This document shows, piece by piece, positions 9,371 through 17,625 of a stretch of 64,000 nt of DNA. Location of the stretch: assembly GCA_030145715.1 (NCBI GenBank), contig JAIXHQ010000002.1:124001-188000 (forward strand), written 5' to 3'. Within the stretch, counting starts at the first letter, position 1; every line of letters starts with the position of its first letter. The translations under genes and the position numbers were made by a program. Source of the stretch: Sphingopyxis sp. (GTDB lineage Bacteria; Pseudomonadota; Alphaproteobacteria; Sphingomonadales; Sphingomonadaceae). The notes under the pieces were generated by a model. The model did not search any database. It was not told the DNA's origin and saw only the letters and a list, made by a program, of their open reading frames with translations.

Positions 9371-10866
9371 TGTCCATCAATCCCATAGCTTTGGCCCGCT
9401 TGCGGTGCCGATCCCGCGGCATTTTCGGCGCCTTCCTGATAGGCGGCAGGTCCGCTGCGGCGGACCAGCGACACCCAGGCCCGCGCCCGGTCGGCAGACG
9501 CGGTGACCAGATTTTCCCGTGCCGCGTTGAACTGCCGCCTGGTTTCCTCCAGTTCGAATTGCGCGATCGCGCCGGCTTGCCAGCGTGCAAGGTTCGCGCG
9601 CAGTGCATATTCCGATGCGGCCAACGCCGCCGCGGCAGCCTCGATCCGCGCCTCGGCCGATTGGCGGGCGACAAGCCCGTCCTCGATGTCGCGGATCGCC
9701 ACCCGAACGACGCCGATCAACTGCGCCGCCGCCTCGCGATAGACAGCTTCGGCAAGGCGGACCTTGGCCTTGCCAGCCCCGCCGTCAAAGATCGGGACGG
9801 CCAGCCCCGCCCCGGCCGAGCCGCTGACATAGGAACTGCTCGAACCGAGCGCGCGGATCCATTGCCCCGTCAATACGCCCAGCAGGTCGATGCGCGGCAG
9901 GCGTTCGGCCTTGGCTACCGCGACCTCAGACCAGCGCGCCATCGCTTCGCCCTCTGCCGCGACGACGGCAGGGTGATTGCGCAACACGGTGGCGGGAAGC
10001 GCGATCGTGAACGGCGGCGAGACGGGCATCGGCGCGGCCGACAAGCCGCCATCGCCCGGCGACGTCTCCTCTGCTGCGGGTGCCACGGGCATCAGGAGCG
10101 CGCGAATCCCACCCGCCTCGACGCCGGTCAGCGCAACAAGCGCGTTGACGATCCGGGTGCAGCCTTCCGCTTGCGCAATCCGGTCGATGCGCGCAGCGGC
10201 AAGATTGCCTTCGGCCGCCGCCACGGCGAACGGCGCAATGCTTCCGAGCGCCAGCCGGCCCCGGCCTATCCTGAGTTCGGTCTCGCGCGACATGATGTCG
10301 CGGTCGCGAATTTCCAGAATCGCATGGCACCCGCGAAGCGCGATCGCGGCGTCGGCAATATCGCTGACAATCGACAATCGCGCCGCTTCCGTATCGGCGG
10401 TACGCGCCGTCAATCGACGTCTGGCTGCATCGGACCTGGCGCGAACCCGGCCCCAAAGGTCGATTTCCCAGGACAGCCGCGTGCCGCCTGACAGGGAGGT
10501 CTGGCCAATCCTGCTGCCACCCGGTCCCGTGCGATCGCGCGAATAGGTAGCGTTCGCGTTCAGACCGACGTTCGGAACCTTCTGGGCATTTTCGACCGAC
10601 AGCGCCGTGCGCGCCTGGTCCATTCGGGCAGCGGCCTCGGCGAGCGTCGGATTGTCGCGCAAGCCCGCACCGACAAGCTCGTCGATCGCGGGGTCGTGAA
10701 GCAGGCGCCACCAGCCGTCCCGGTCGACCTGCGAGGGGGCGTCTGCGCGCGCGTCGCTCCAATTTGCGGGAAGCCCTAGCTCGGGCCGCGGATAGGCTGG
10801 CTGAACAGCGCACGCGCCCAGCAGCGAGAATGATCCCAATGCGATCGCGAGGGGAAATATCTTCAT
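9367..10866 (-). CDS. RND efflux outer-membrane lipoprotein, NodT family
   Basis: Lipobox LLGACAVQPAYPRPELGLP; OEP repeats; 4-bp overlap with adaptor. Confidence 0.9.
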   Translation of the reverse strand: MKIFPLAIALGSFSLLGACAVQPAYPRPELGLPANWSDARADAPSQVDRDGWWRLLHDPAIDELVGAGLRDNPTLAEAAARMDQARTALSVENAQKVPNVGLNANATYSRDRTGPGGSRIGQTSLSGGTRLSWEIDLWGRVRARSDAARRRLTARTADTEAARLSIVSDIADAAIALRGCHAILEIRDRDIMSRETELRIGRGRLALGSIAPFAVAAAEGNLAAARIDRIAQAEGCTRIVNALVALTGVEAGGIRALLMPVAPAAEETSPGDGGLSAAPMPVSPPFTIALPATVLRNHPAVVAAEGEAMARWSEVAVAKAERLPRIDLLGVLTGQWIRALGSSSSYVSGSAGAGLAVPIFDGGAGKAKVRLAEAVYREAAAQLIGVVRVAIRDIEDGLVARQSAEARIEAAAAALAASEYALRANLARWQAGAIAQFELEETRRQFNAARENLVTASADRARAWVSLVRRSGPAAYQEGAENAAGSAPQAGQSYGIDGQ

Positions 10867-10927
10867 ATGTGATCTGGTCGCTCGATCGGGGATTGATGAT
10901 GGCGCCGCGCGGAAAACCGGCCGCCCG

Positions 10928-10990
10928 TCACGAGAAGAAGGACCGCTCCGCAAACGCAGGTCGTTCAGGCTCGATGAAGTCAGGCACCAC
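10928..10990 (-). CDS. Candidate 20-aa small ORF (M)VPDFIEPERPAFAERSFFS between promoter C and the RND operon
   Basis: GTG at 10990, SD AAGGAG at 10997-11002, TGA 10928-10930; downstream of putative ECF promoter. Confidence 0.3.
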   Translation of the reverse strand: MVPDFIEPERPAFAERSFFS

Positions 10991-11008
10991 TAGAATCTCC
11001 TTCACCGA

Positions 11009-11037
11009 TGAGATGCCGGCGGTGCCCTTTGTCCTCA
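11009..11037 (-). promoter_or_regulatory. Putative ECF sigma promoter C upstream of the RND operon
   Basis: tgagatgcc 11009-11017, tcctca 11032-11037, 14-nt gap; shares the extended CTTGTGAGGA with site A. Confidence 0.6.
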
Positions 11038-11132
11038 CAAGAATTTTTTAAAACTGCGCCGCAGCCGCTATCGGCCGGCCAAAGGGTGCGACCGGATCGT
11101 TCGGGATCTGCCGACGCGCCCGGCCGCGGTTC

Positions 11133-11172
11133 TAGAGTGCCGGTTTTGACGGAATCAAAACCGGCACTCTAG
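11133..11172. repeat. 15-bp perfect inverted repeat, 10-nt loop (terminator or interspersed palindrome)
   Basis: ctagagtgccggttt / aaaccggcactctag. Confidence 0.7.
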
Positions 11173-11230
11173 GTTGTTGTTTTTCCGTGATTTCCAAGCC
11201 GCGAAATGTTCCATTTCACAAGAAACCACT

Positions 11231-13591
11231 CTAGAAACGGACGTCCAGTCCGACGCGGACGGTGCGCGGGCGCAGCGGGGTCATCTGGTTCCGCAATTGC
11301 ACGCCGAACGGGTTGCCGAACGCAAAGCTGTTGCCGCGCATGTCGCCGATGTTCGAGACGTCGAGCGATAGCCCCCAGTGCCCAAAGCCGACCCGCGTCC
11401 CGACGTCGACCACCATATAATCGCCCTGCGATATGTTAAGGAGCGGGCCCACGCCCAAATCCGATCTGCCGACATAGCGCAACGAGCTGTCGCCGGTCAG
11501 AGAGACGCCGCGGGCAAGGTCGAAACGCCATTCCGCCGCCAGACGCGCGCCATTTTCGGCGATATTGGGCAGGCTGCTGCGTTCCGGAATGTCGAACGGC
11601 GGCGGCATGCCATAGAGAAAGCTGCCGTTGAAAAATCCCGTCGCCGACAGCGCAAGTTCCGGCGACACCCGCCACCGGATTTCACCGTCGAGGCCCATGA
11701 TCCGGCCGTTTCCGATATTCGCCGTATAGGGCAGGCCGTCCGCGCCGATCAGGTCGGCCTGGATGTTGCTCCAATCGACGCCGAACAGGGCCGCCCGCAG
11801 CGACAGCCCCTCGCTATCCTTCCGCTTCCATCGGATGCCCAGTTCGGCCTGGCCCAGTTCGTCGCTCTGGAATTCCTGTCCGACGGGCGTCCCGTCACCG
11901 TGCGGCGCGAACGCGAAACCGCCAGCCCGCACGCCCTCCTGATAATTTGCATAGAGCGACACGCGATCGCTGACCTGCCAGTTGACCGCCACGGTTGGAA
12001 CGAAACTGATGCGGGTCCTCGATGATGCCGAAATCGCGTCGGGATCATCGAGCAGCCGGCCCGCGCTGCGCGAAGCCGACAGCCTCATGCCAAAGGTCAG
12101 CTCAATCGCCTTAAAAATCGGAAGCGACACCTGCCCAAAGACCGATCCCTCCACCTGACGATTGCGGATACCGGCAATTCTTTCTGGCGCGGTGGGGGCG
12201 CCCACGCTGCGCGTCAGTCCGCTGATATTATAGACGCCCGCCAGGCCAACGACCCACGGGCTTCGTACGCCGCCGCCCGATAGCCGCGTCTCGTGCGAAT
12301 AAAAGGTGATGTCGGTCCGCTCTTCAAAGCGTCGCGGCGCCGAGGTGCCGTCGGACCCCGTTGCATCGAATACCGAGGTCAGGTCATGCCAGACCACCGC
12401 GCTCGCCGAAACAAGTTCGGTCGCGCCGATGGGCCGGCGGGCGGTCAGAAAGGCCATGCGATATTCGTTGCGGAACGGCTGTGCCAGCACATTGTTGCGA
12501 ACCAGCGGCGGGTCGCCGCGCAGGACATATTGCCCGTCGCGAATGCTGATGCGCTGAAACACGCCGCCGACGTCCACTGTCCAGCCGCCCACATCCTCGA
12601 TGCGCCAGGTCAGCCGCTGACCGAACACCTTGGTACGATTGATGTCGCGCAGATCGCGCGACGGGTCGTCGATATAGCCGGGATCGCGCTTGCCATAGGC
12701 GACCAGACGGATCGCCATATCGTCCTTCCGCAACGGCAGGTTCACCATGATCGCCGCATCCCCGCCAATGGCACCGAAACGCGTCGCACTGAGCCCCGTA
12801 GAGGCGGTCGCCGATGCCGCAGTCGGGTCGGGCGGATTGGGAACCAGACGGACGATGCCGCCCAGCGCACCCGCGCCATAGAGCGTGCCTTGCGGGCCGG
12901 CCAACACCTCGACGCGCTCCATGTCGTACAGGCTCAGGTCGGGATCCGGGGCGCTGTAATTCAGCCGCGCTTCGCCCAGATATTGCCCGACGGTCGCCTG
13001 GGTGGGGCCGGTGAAACTGCTGTCGGCGATGCCCCGGACATAGATTTTGTTCCGGCCGCGTCCCAGATTGGTCGAACTGAGCGCGGGGATCGCATCGATG
13101 AGCATCGCGGTCCCGTCACCCGGCGCGCGCGCCTGTTGGCCAAGGTCGCTCTCGATGATCCGCGCCGAACCGGGATAGTGATCGAGCAGCATATTCTGCT
13201 TGCTGGCCGTGACCACAATATCGACCGGGATGGGTGGCTTGGGCGCCGCGCTTGACGGCGGCTTCGGCCGCTCGGGCGGCTTGGCCCTTGTCCGCTGCGC
13301 CACGATGCGGATCGTCGTCCGGTCGTAAAAATGCGCCTCTGCTCCTGTACCGCGAAGCGCGCGATCGATCGCCTCGCGCAGCGAAAGATCGCCTCTGACG
13401 CCGGGCGAACGGCGACGGGCAACGCCCGGATCGGTCACGGTGATGGTGACGCCAGCCTGCGCGCCGAGGCTCCCCACGACCTCGCCAACGGAGCCGGGCC
13501 GGACATCAAAGGATCGGGCGTCGGCCACCTCGGCAATGCCAAAGCAGCCGACCAGCGCCACGAACGCCGCGCCGCGGCTATGGGCGAACAT
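11231..13591 (-). CDS. TonB-dependent receptor with N-terminal STN (secretin/TonB) signalling domain
   Basis: 786 aa; FDVRPGSVGEVVGSLGAQAGVTITVTDPGVARRRSPGVRGDLSLREAIDRAL = STN; plug and barrel ending RPRTVRVGLDVRF. Confidence 0.9.
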   Translation of the reverse strand: MFAHSRGAAFVALVGCFGIAEVADARSFDVRPGSVGEVVGSLGAQAGVTITVTDPGVARRRSPGVRGDLSLREAIDRALRGTGAEAHFYDRTTIRIVAQRTRAKPPERPKPPSSAAPKPPIPVDIVVTASKQNMLLDHYPGSARIIESDLGQQARAPGDGTAMLIDAIPALSSTNLGRGRNKIYVRGIADSSFTGPTQATVGQYLGEARLNYSAPDPDLSLYDMERVEVLAGPQGTLYGAGALGGIVRLVPNPPDPTAASATASTGLSATRFGAIGGDAAIMVNLPLRKDDMAIRLVAYGKRDPGYIDDPSRDLRDINRTKVFGQRLTWRIEDVGGWTVDVGGVFQRISIRDGQYVLRGDPPLVRNNVLAQPFRNEYRMAFLTARRPIGATELVSASAVVWHDLTSVFDATGSDGTSAPRRFEERTDITFYSHETRLSGGGVRSPWVVGLAGVYNISGLTRSVGAPTAPERIAGIRNRQVEGSVFGQVSLPIFKAIELTFGMRLSASRSAGRLLDDPDAISASSRTRISFVPTVAVNWQVSDRVSLYANYQEGVRAGGFAFAPHGDGTPVGQEFQSDELGQAELGIRWKRKDSEGLSLRAALFGVDWSNIQADLIGADGLPYTANIGNGRIMGLDGEIRWRVSPELALSATGFFNGSFLYGMPPPFDIPERSSLPNIAENGARLAAEWRFDLARGVSLTGDSSLRYVGRSDLGVGPLLNISQGDYMVVDVGTRVGFGHWGLSLDVSNIGDMRGNSFAFGNPFGVQLRNQMTPLRPRTVRVGLDVRF

Positions 13592-13870
13592 TATGGGTGG
13601 GCCTCATCGTCCAGTCTGTTGAGCATGATGCGCCGGGCAGGCACGCCCGCGCAACACGAGTTCCACAGTTGACGATATTGACGCGAAGCTCAAGTCCGAA
13701 TGAGCGCGAAGGTGGTTAAGGAAGATGTCGAACAGGTGACAACCTCTCTCGACAAACTCAGCACCTGATCCCGAGCTGTCGATGATCACAGTCTCTTCGA
13801 TTAACGAAGCTATTCGTGCCAAGGCTGGCGCGGCACACCTCCACTAAACCACGCATTTCTGCGGAGGTTA

Positions 13871-13947
13871 TGGCGCGCCCGGCAGGATTCGAACCTGCGA
13901 CCACCCGCTTAGAAGGCGGGTGCTCTATCCAGCTGAGCTACGGGCGC
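13871..13947 (-). tRNA. tRNA-Arg (anticodon TCT)
   Basis: Minus strand GCGCCCGTAGCTCAGCTGGATAGAGCACCCGCCTTCTAAGCGGGTGGTCGCAGGTTCGAATCCTGCCGGGCGCGCCA folds as cloverleaf with CCA. Confidence 0.95.
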
Positions 13948-14018
13948 GCGGCGCTGGTGCGTGTCGGGGCGAATAGCGCGGTTTGCCTATGCTGCAAAGC
14001 GCGTTAAGTAGCGGCTGC

Positions 14019-14768
14019 ATGTCAGACTCTTCTTCCCCGACGAACAGGCCGGTCGCGGTCAGCGCCGCCAGCGTGCGCCACTTCCTTTATTATGATCTGC
14101 TGATGGCCGCCTTCGTCGCGATATTGCTGTTGTCGAACATCATCGGTGCATCGAAACCAAGCTATATCGCCTTGCCCGATGGCACCCAATGGGCGTTCGG
14201 CGCGGGAGTCCTGTTTTTCCCGATCAGCTACATCATCGGCGACGTGCTGACCGAGGTCTATGGTTATGCCCGCGCCCGGCGCGTCATCTGGACGGGATTC
14301 GCCGCGCTCGCCTTCATGGCCTTCATGGCGTGGATCGTCGTCGCCCTGCCGCCCGCCGACGGCTGGCCCGGACAGGCGAGCTATGAATTCGTCTTCGGCA
14401 ATAGCTGGCGCATCGTCATCGCATCGATGACCGCCTTTTGCGTCGGCGAATTTGCCAATTCCTATGTGCTGGCGCGCATGAAACTGTGGACCGGCGGCAA
14501 GAAATTATGGGCGCGGACGATCGGGTCGACAATTGTCGGTCAGGGTCTCGACAGCCTGATTTTCTATCCGCTCGCCTTTTACGGCCTCGCCGGCTGGCCG
14601 CCCGAACAGCTTTACGAAGTTGTGCTGTCGCAATGGCTGATCAAGACGCTGTGGGAAGCGGCGCTGACCCCGGTCACCTATATCGTGGTCGGCGCGTTGA
14701 AGCGGCGCGAGGGCGTCGATGTGTTCGACGAGGACACCGATTTCAGCCCGTTCAAGGCAAGGGTCTAG
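14019..14768 (+). CDS. Queuosine precursor transporter, YhhQ/VUT family
   Basis: Multi-TM protein with LLLSNIIGASKP, YIIGDVLTEVYGYARARRVIW motifs. Confidence 0.85.
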   Translation: MSDSSSPTNRPVAVSAASVRHFLYYDLLMAAFVAILLLSNIIGASKPSYIALPDGTQWAFGAGVLFFPISYIIGDVLTEVYGYARARRVIWTGFAALAFMAFMAWIVVALPPADGWPGQASYEFVFGNSWRIVIASMTAFCVGEFANSYVLARMKLWTGGKKLWARTIGSTIVGQGLDSLIFYPLAFYGLAGWPPEQLYEVVLSQWLIKTLWEAALTPVTYIVVGALKRREGVDVFDEDTDFSPFKARV

Positions 14769-14777
14769 ACCGGCGCG

Positions 14778-15137
14778 ATGATCGAGACCTCCGCCGCCTA
14801 TCAGCAGATCAAACTGTGGCTGATCGACGGCACCGGGCTCGGCAAGGACGCGCTTCACATCTATGCCGGGCTGGCCGTTTTCCTGATCGTACGCGGCCTG
14901 TGGAGCTGGCGCCGCCCGGGTCTCGCCGCGTGGATCGCGACGCTGCTTGTCGCGTGCGCAGCCGAATGGATCGACCTGCAGGGCGAGGCGCTGCGCGGCC
15001 GGCTGACGCCCGATGCCGCGCACTGGCACGACATCTGGAATAGCATGTTCTGGCCGACGATATTGGCGCTGATCGACGGCTGGCGCCGCCGCAAGGCGTC
15101 AGGCGAGGACGCCGAGCGCCGCCTCGAACAGCCGTAG
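14778..15137 (+). CDS. Hypothetical membrane protein
   Basis: 119 aa ORF; hydrophobic segments; converges on purQ with 3' overlap. Confidence 0.55.
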   Translation: MIETSAAYQQIKLWLIDGTGLGKDALHIYAGLAVFLIVRGLWSWRRPGLAAWIATLLVACAAEWIDLQGEALRGRLTPDAAHWHDIWNSMFWPTILALIDGWRRRKASGEDAERRLEQP

Positions 15138-15764
15138 CCCGTCGGTGCCGCCATGCGCGCGGTCGATCGCGCGTTCGGGGTGCGGCATCATGCCCAGCAC
15201 ATTGCCCGCGTCGTTCAGCACCCCGGCAATGCCGCGCGCCGATCCGTTGACGGGATCGGCATAGCGGAACGCGACGCGCCCCTCGCCCTCGATCCGGTCC
15301 AGCGTCGCCGCGTCGGCGAAATAATTGCCGTCATGATGCGCCACCGGGATGTCGATCGTCTCGCCCGCGCGATAGGCGGCGGTGAACAGCGACTGGCTGT
15401 TTTCGACCGTAAGCGGCACGGTGCGGCAGACAAAATTCAGCCCCGCGTTGCGCATCAGCGCGCCGGGCAGCAACTGCGCCTCGGTCAGCACCTGGAATCC
15501 GTTGCACACGCCCAGGACGGGCACGCCGCGGCCCGCCGCGTCGGCAACGCTGCGCAGGATCGGCGACCGCGCTGCCATCGCGCCCGAACGCAGATAGTCG
15601 CCATAGGAAAAGCCGCCGGGCAAGGTGATGAAGTCGGTGCCGTCCGGCAGTTCGGTGTCGCGGTGCCACACCATGGCGGGCATGGTCCCGGTGACCCGTT
15701 CGATCGCGACGGCCATGTCGCGATCGCAGTTGGAGCCCGGAAAGACGATGACGGCGGTCTTCAT
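15099..15764 (-). CDS. purQ: Phosphoribosylformylglycinamidine synthase subunit PurQ
   Basis: [16 protein letters not shown]..., [14 protein letters not shown] glutaminase motif, MMPHPERA. Confidence 0.97.
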   Translation of the reverse strand: MKTAVIVFPGSNCDRDMAVAIERVTGTMPAMVWHRDTELPDGTDFITLPGGFSYGDYLRSGAMAARSPILRSVADAAGRGVPVLGVCNGFQVLTEAQLLPGALMRNAGLNFVCRTVPLTVENSQSLFTAAYRAGETIDIPVAHHDGNYFADAATLDRIEGEGRVAFRYADPVNGSARGIAGVLNDAGNVLGMMPHPERAIDRAHGGTDGLRLFEAALGVLA

Positions 15765-15778
15765 GGCTCGCTATCCCT

Positions 15779-16009
15779 TCAGGCGCGTTCGATGCGATAA
15801 TTTTCGATCACCGTGTTGGCGAGCAGCTTGGCGCACATGGCGTCCAGATCCGCATCGGCAATATCGTCGGCGACGTCGAGTTCGATAAAGCGGCCCGCGC
15901 GCACATCGGCGACGCCCGTAAAGCCCAGCCCTTCCAGCGCATGGTGGATCGCCTTGCCCTGCGGATCGAGAACCCCGGGCTTGAGCGTCACATAGACATT
16001 CACTTTCAT
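15779..16009 (-). CDS. purS: Phosphoribosylformylglycinamidine synthase subunit PurS
   Basis: MKVNVYVTLKPGVLDPQGKAIHHALEGLGF...LLANTVIENYRIE. Confidence 0.96.
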   Translation of the reverse strand: MKVNVYVTLKPGVLDPQGKAIHHALEGLGFTGVADVRAGRFIELDVADDIADADLDAMCAKLLANTVIENYRIERA

Positions 16010-16123
16010 GGGGGCGGACCTTTGCAAGACATAGGGGAAAGATGGGCGCGCCTATGCCCGCGAATCAACTTGGGGGCAAGGGGCGGCGGGCGGCGCGGAC
16101 GGCGAAAATAAAGCCTGTTCGGA

Positions 16124-16164
16124 TTGCGAACCAGTCGCATCTTTCCTGTTGCGAATCCGTCGCA
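16124..16164 (+). promoter_or_regulatory. Two tandem dyads TTGCGAACCAGTCGCA and TTGCGAATCCGTCGCA upstream of bfd
   Basis: 16124-16139 and 16149-16164; 25-bp period; 13 of 16 positions identical. Confidence 0.5.
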
Positions 16165-16201
16165 CTATCCCTACATCAATCTTGTTGAGAAGGATTCGCA
16201 C

Positions 16202-16375
16202 ATGGTCGTCTGTGTCTGCAACGCAATAAGGGAAAGTCAACTGCGCGATGTCGCGCGCGATGGCCAATTGCGGTGCGCCAAGGCGGCCTATGCGCAATTG
16301 GGTCGCAAACCCAAATGCGGACAATGCCTGCCTTTCGCTCGCAATATCATCAGCGACGTCGCCACGACCGCCTGA
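16202..16375 (+). CDS. bfd: Bacterioferritin-associated ferredoxin (Bfd-like, [2Fe-2S])
   Basis: MVVCVCNAIRESQLRDVA...CGQCLPFARNII (CxC...CxxC). Confidence 0.88.
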   Translation: MVVCVCNAIRESQLRDVARDGQLRCAKAAYAQLGRKPKCGQCLPFARNIISDVATTA

Positions 16376-16475
16376 TTTTTCTTGGTTTTCCGCCATTTTT
16401 TGCCTTGGCCCGATGGGGCCGGGGCGCTTATAATGCGCGCATCCCATTCCAAGATAAAATGACAGGACTGACAGC

Positions 16476-16958
16476 ATGAAGGGCGACGAAAAGGTCATCG
16501 ATTTTCTGAACGAGGCGCTCAAGAATGAGCTGACCGCGATCAACCAATATTGGCTGCATTATCGGATGCTCGACAATTGGGGCGTCGCGCGGCTCGCGCA
16601 TTTCGAACGCGAAGAATCGATCGACGAAATGAAACATGCCGACAAGCTGGCCGATCGCATTCTCTTTCTGGGCGGCCTGCCCAATTTCCAGATGCTCGGG
16701 CGCCTGCGCGTCGGCGAAACGGTCGAGGAAATCCTGAAGGCCGATCTGGCGCTGGAGGAAGAGGCGATCCCCTTGCTCAAGGATGCGATCGCCCATTCCG
16801 AAAGCGTGCGCGACTATGTCAGCCGCGACCTGTTCGCCGACATTCTCGAAAGCGAGGAACATCATGTCGACGAACTGGAAAAGCAGTTCGAGATGATCGA
16901 GCGCATGGGTCTCCAAAATTATGTGCAGCTCCAGTCGAAGCCCGTCAGCGACGAGTGA
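16476..16958 (+). CDS. bfr: Bacterioferritin
   Basis: MKGDEKVIDFLNEALKNELTAINQYWLHYRM...IDEMKHADKLADRILFLGGLPN. Confidence 0.97.
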   Translation: MKGDEKVIDFLNEALKNELTAINQYWLHYRMLDNWGVARLAHFEREESIDEMKHADKLADRILFLGGLPNFQMLGRLRVGETVEEILKADLALEEEAIPLLKDAIAHSESVRDYVSRDLFADILESEEHHVDELEKQFEMIERMGLQNYVQLQSKPVSDE

Positions 16959-17001
16959 TTCGGCACAGCGGGCCAAAAGCCCGGCCTAAACCATTGATAC
17001 A

Positions 17002-17029
17002 AGGGGCGCTTTCGGGCGCCTCTTTTTTC
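17002..17029 (+). terminator. Intrinsic terminator downstream of bfr
   Basis: 8-bp stem aggggcgc/gcgcctct (one G-T wobble) followed by TTTTTT. Confidence 0.75.
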
Positions 17030-17080
17030 GCTTGTATTTGCGACTAATTCTCAATAGCACGGTCGGGCAGTCCCCTCTTG

Positions 17081-17120
17081 CCGGCCGCTGCAACTTGAAG
17101 TTGCACTTCAAGGCGGCCGG
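17081..17120 (+). promoter_or_regulatory. Nested, mutually exclusive dyads in the leader of the 17176 gene
   Basis: CCGGCCGC/GCGGCCGG outer; TGCAACT-tga-AGTTGCA versus CTTGAAG-ttgca-CTTCAAG inner; T-tract CTTTTTC downstream. Confidence 0.5.
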
Positions 17121-17175
17121 CATCTTTTTCAAAAATGGGACGGACGGACTGCATGGGCCGGGAGAGACGAACCTG

Positions 17176-17595
17176 ATGCAAGGCAGCACGCTGATCCGCC
17201 AATTGACGCAACAACCGCTGGTGCGCGACCTGTCGGTCGAAGCGGCGCAGGCGGTGCTGGCGCTGCGCTATTGCATCCTCTGCCGCCGCAGCGAACGCGA
17301 CCCGATGCCCGAACTCGAACGACGCTGGGGCAATATTCTCGCGGCGCGCCGTTACCGCCTGGTGGTCGAGGCGATCGGCCATGTCTGGCCCGATCCGTTC
17401 GCGGTCGCCCCGCCCTGTTGCCCGCGCGTCAGTTTCGACGAGGCGCTGCTCGCCGCGATCGTCGGCGCCGCCGCCCACCGCGACCGTGCCGGGTTCGACC
17501 GGCTGACCGCCGAAATGCTGGGCAGCGACGCGCGCGAGATGCTGTTCGTCGCGCTGGAAAACTTCATCCGCGCCCGGGCGCCCGGCCCCGTTTGA
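17176..17595 (+). CDS. Hypothetical protein with CILC and PPCCP cysteine motifs
   Basis: MQGSTLIRQLTQQPLVRDLSVEAAQAVLALRYCILCRR...; open frame, coding-like composition. Confidence 0.6.
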   Translation: MQGSTLIRQLTQQPLVRDLSVEAAQAVLALRYCILCRRSERDPMPELERRWGNILAARRYRLVVEAIGHVWPDPFAVAPPCCPRVSFDEALLAAIVGAAAHRDRAGFDRLTAEMLGSDAREMLFVALENFIRARAPGPV

Positions 17596-17625
17596 CCGGC
17601 GGCCGGTTGCGTCCCTTCCGGCGTG

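Noticed and set aside
13871-13947. tRNA-Arg as integration site of a genomic island
   Set aside because: No second copy of the tRNA 3' end and no integrase visible in the window; kept only as a low-interest idea
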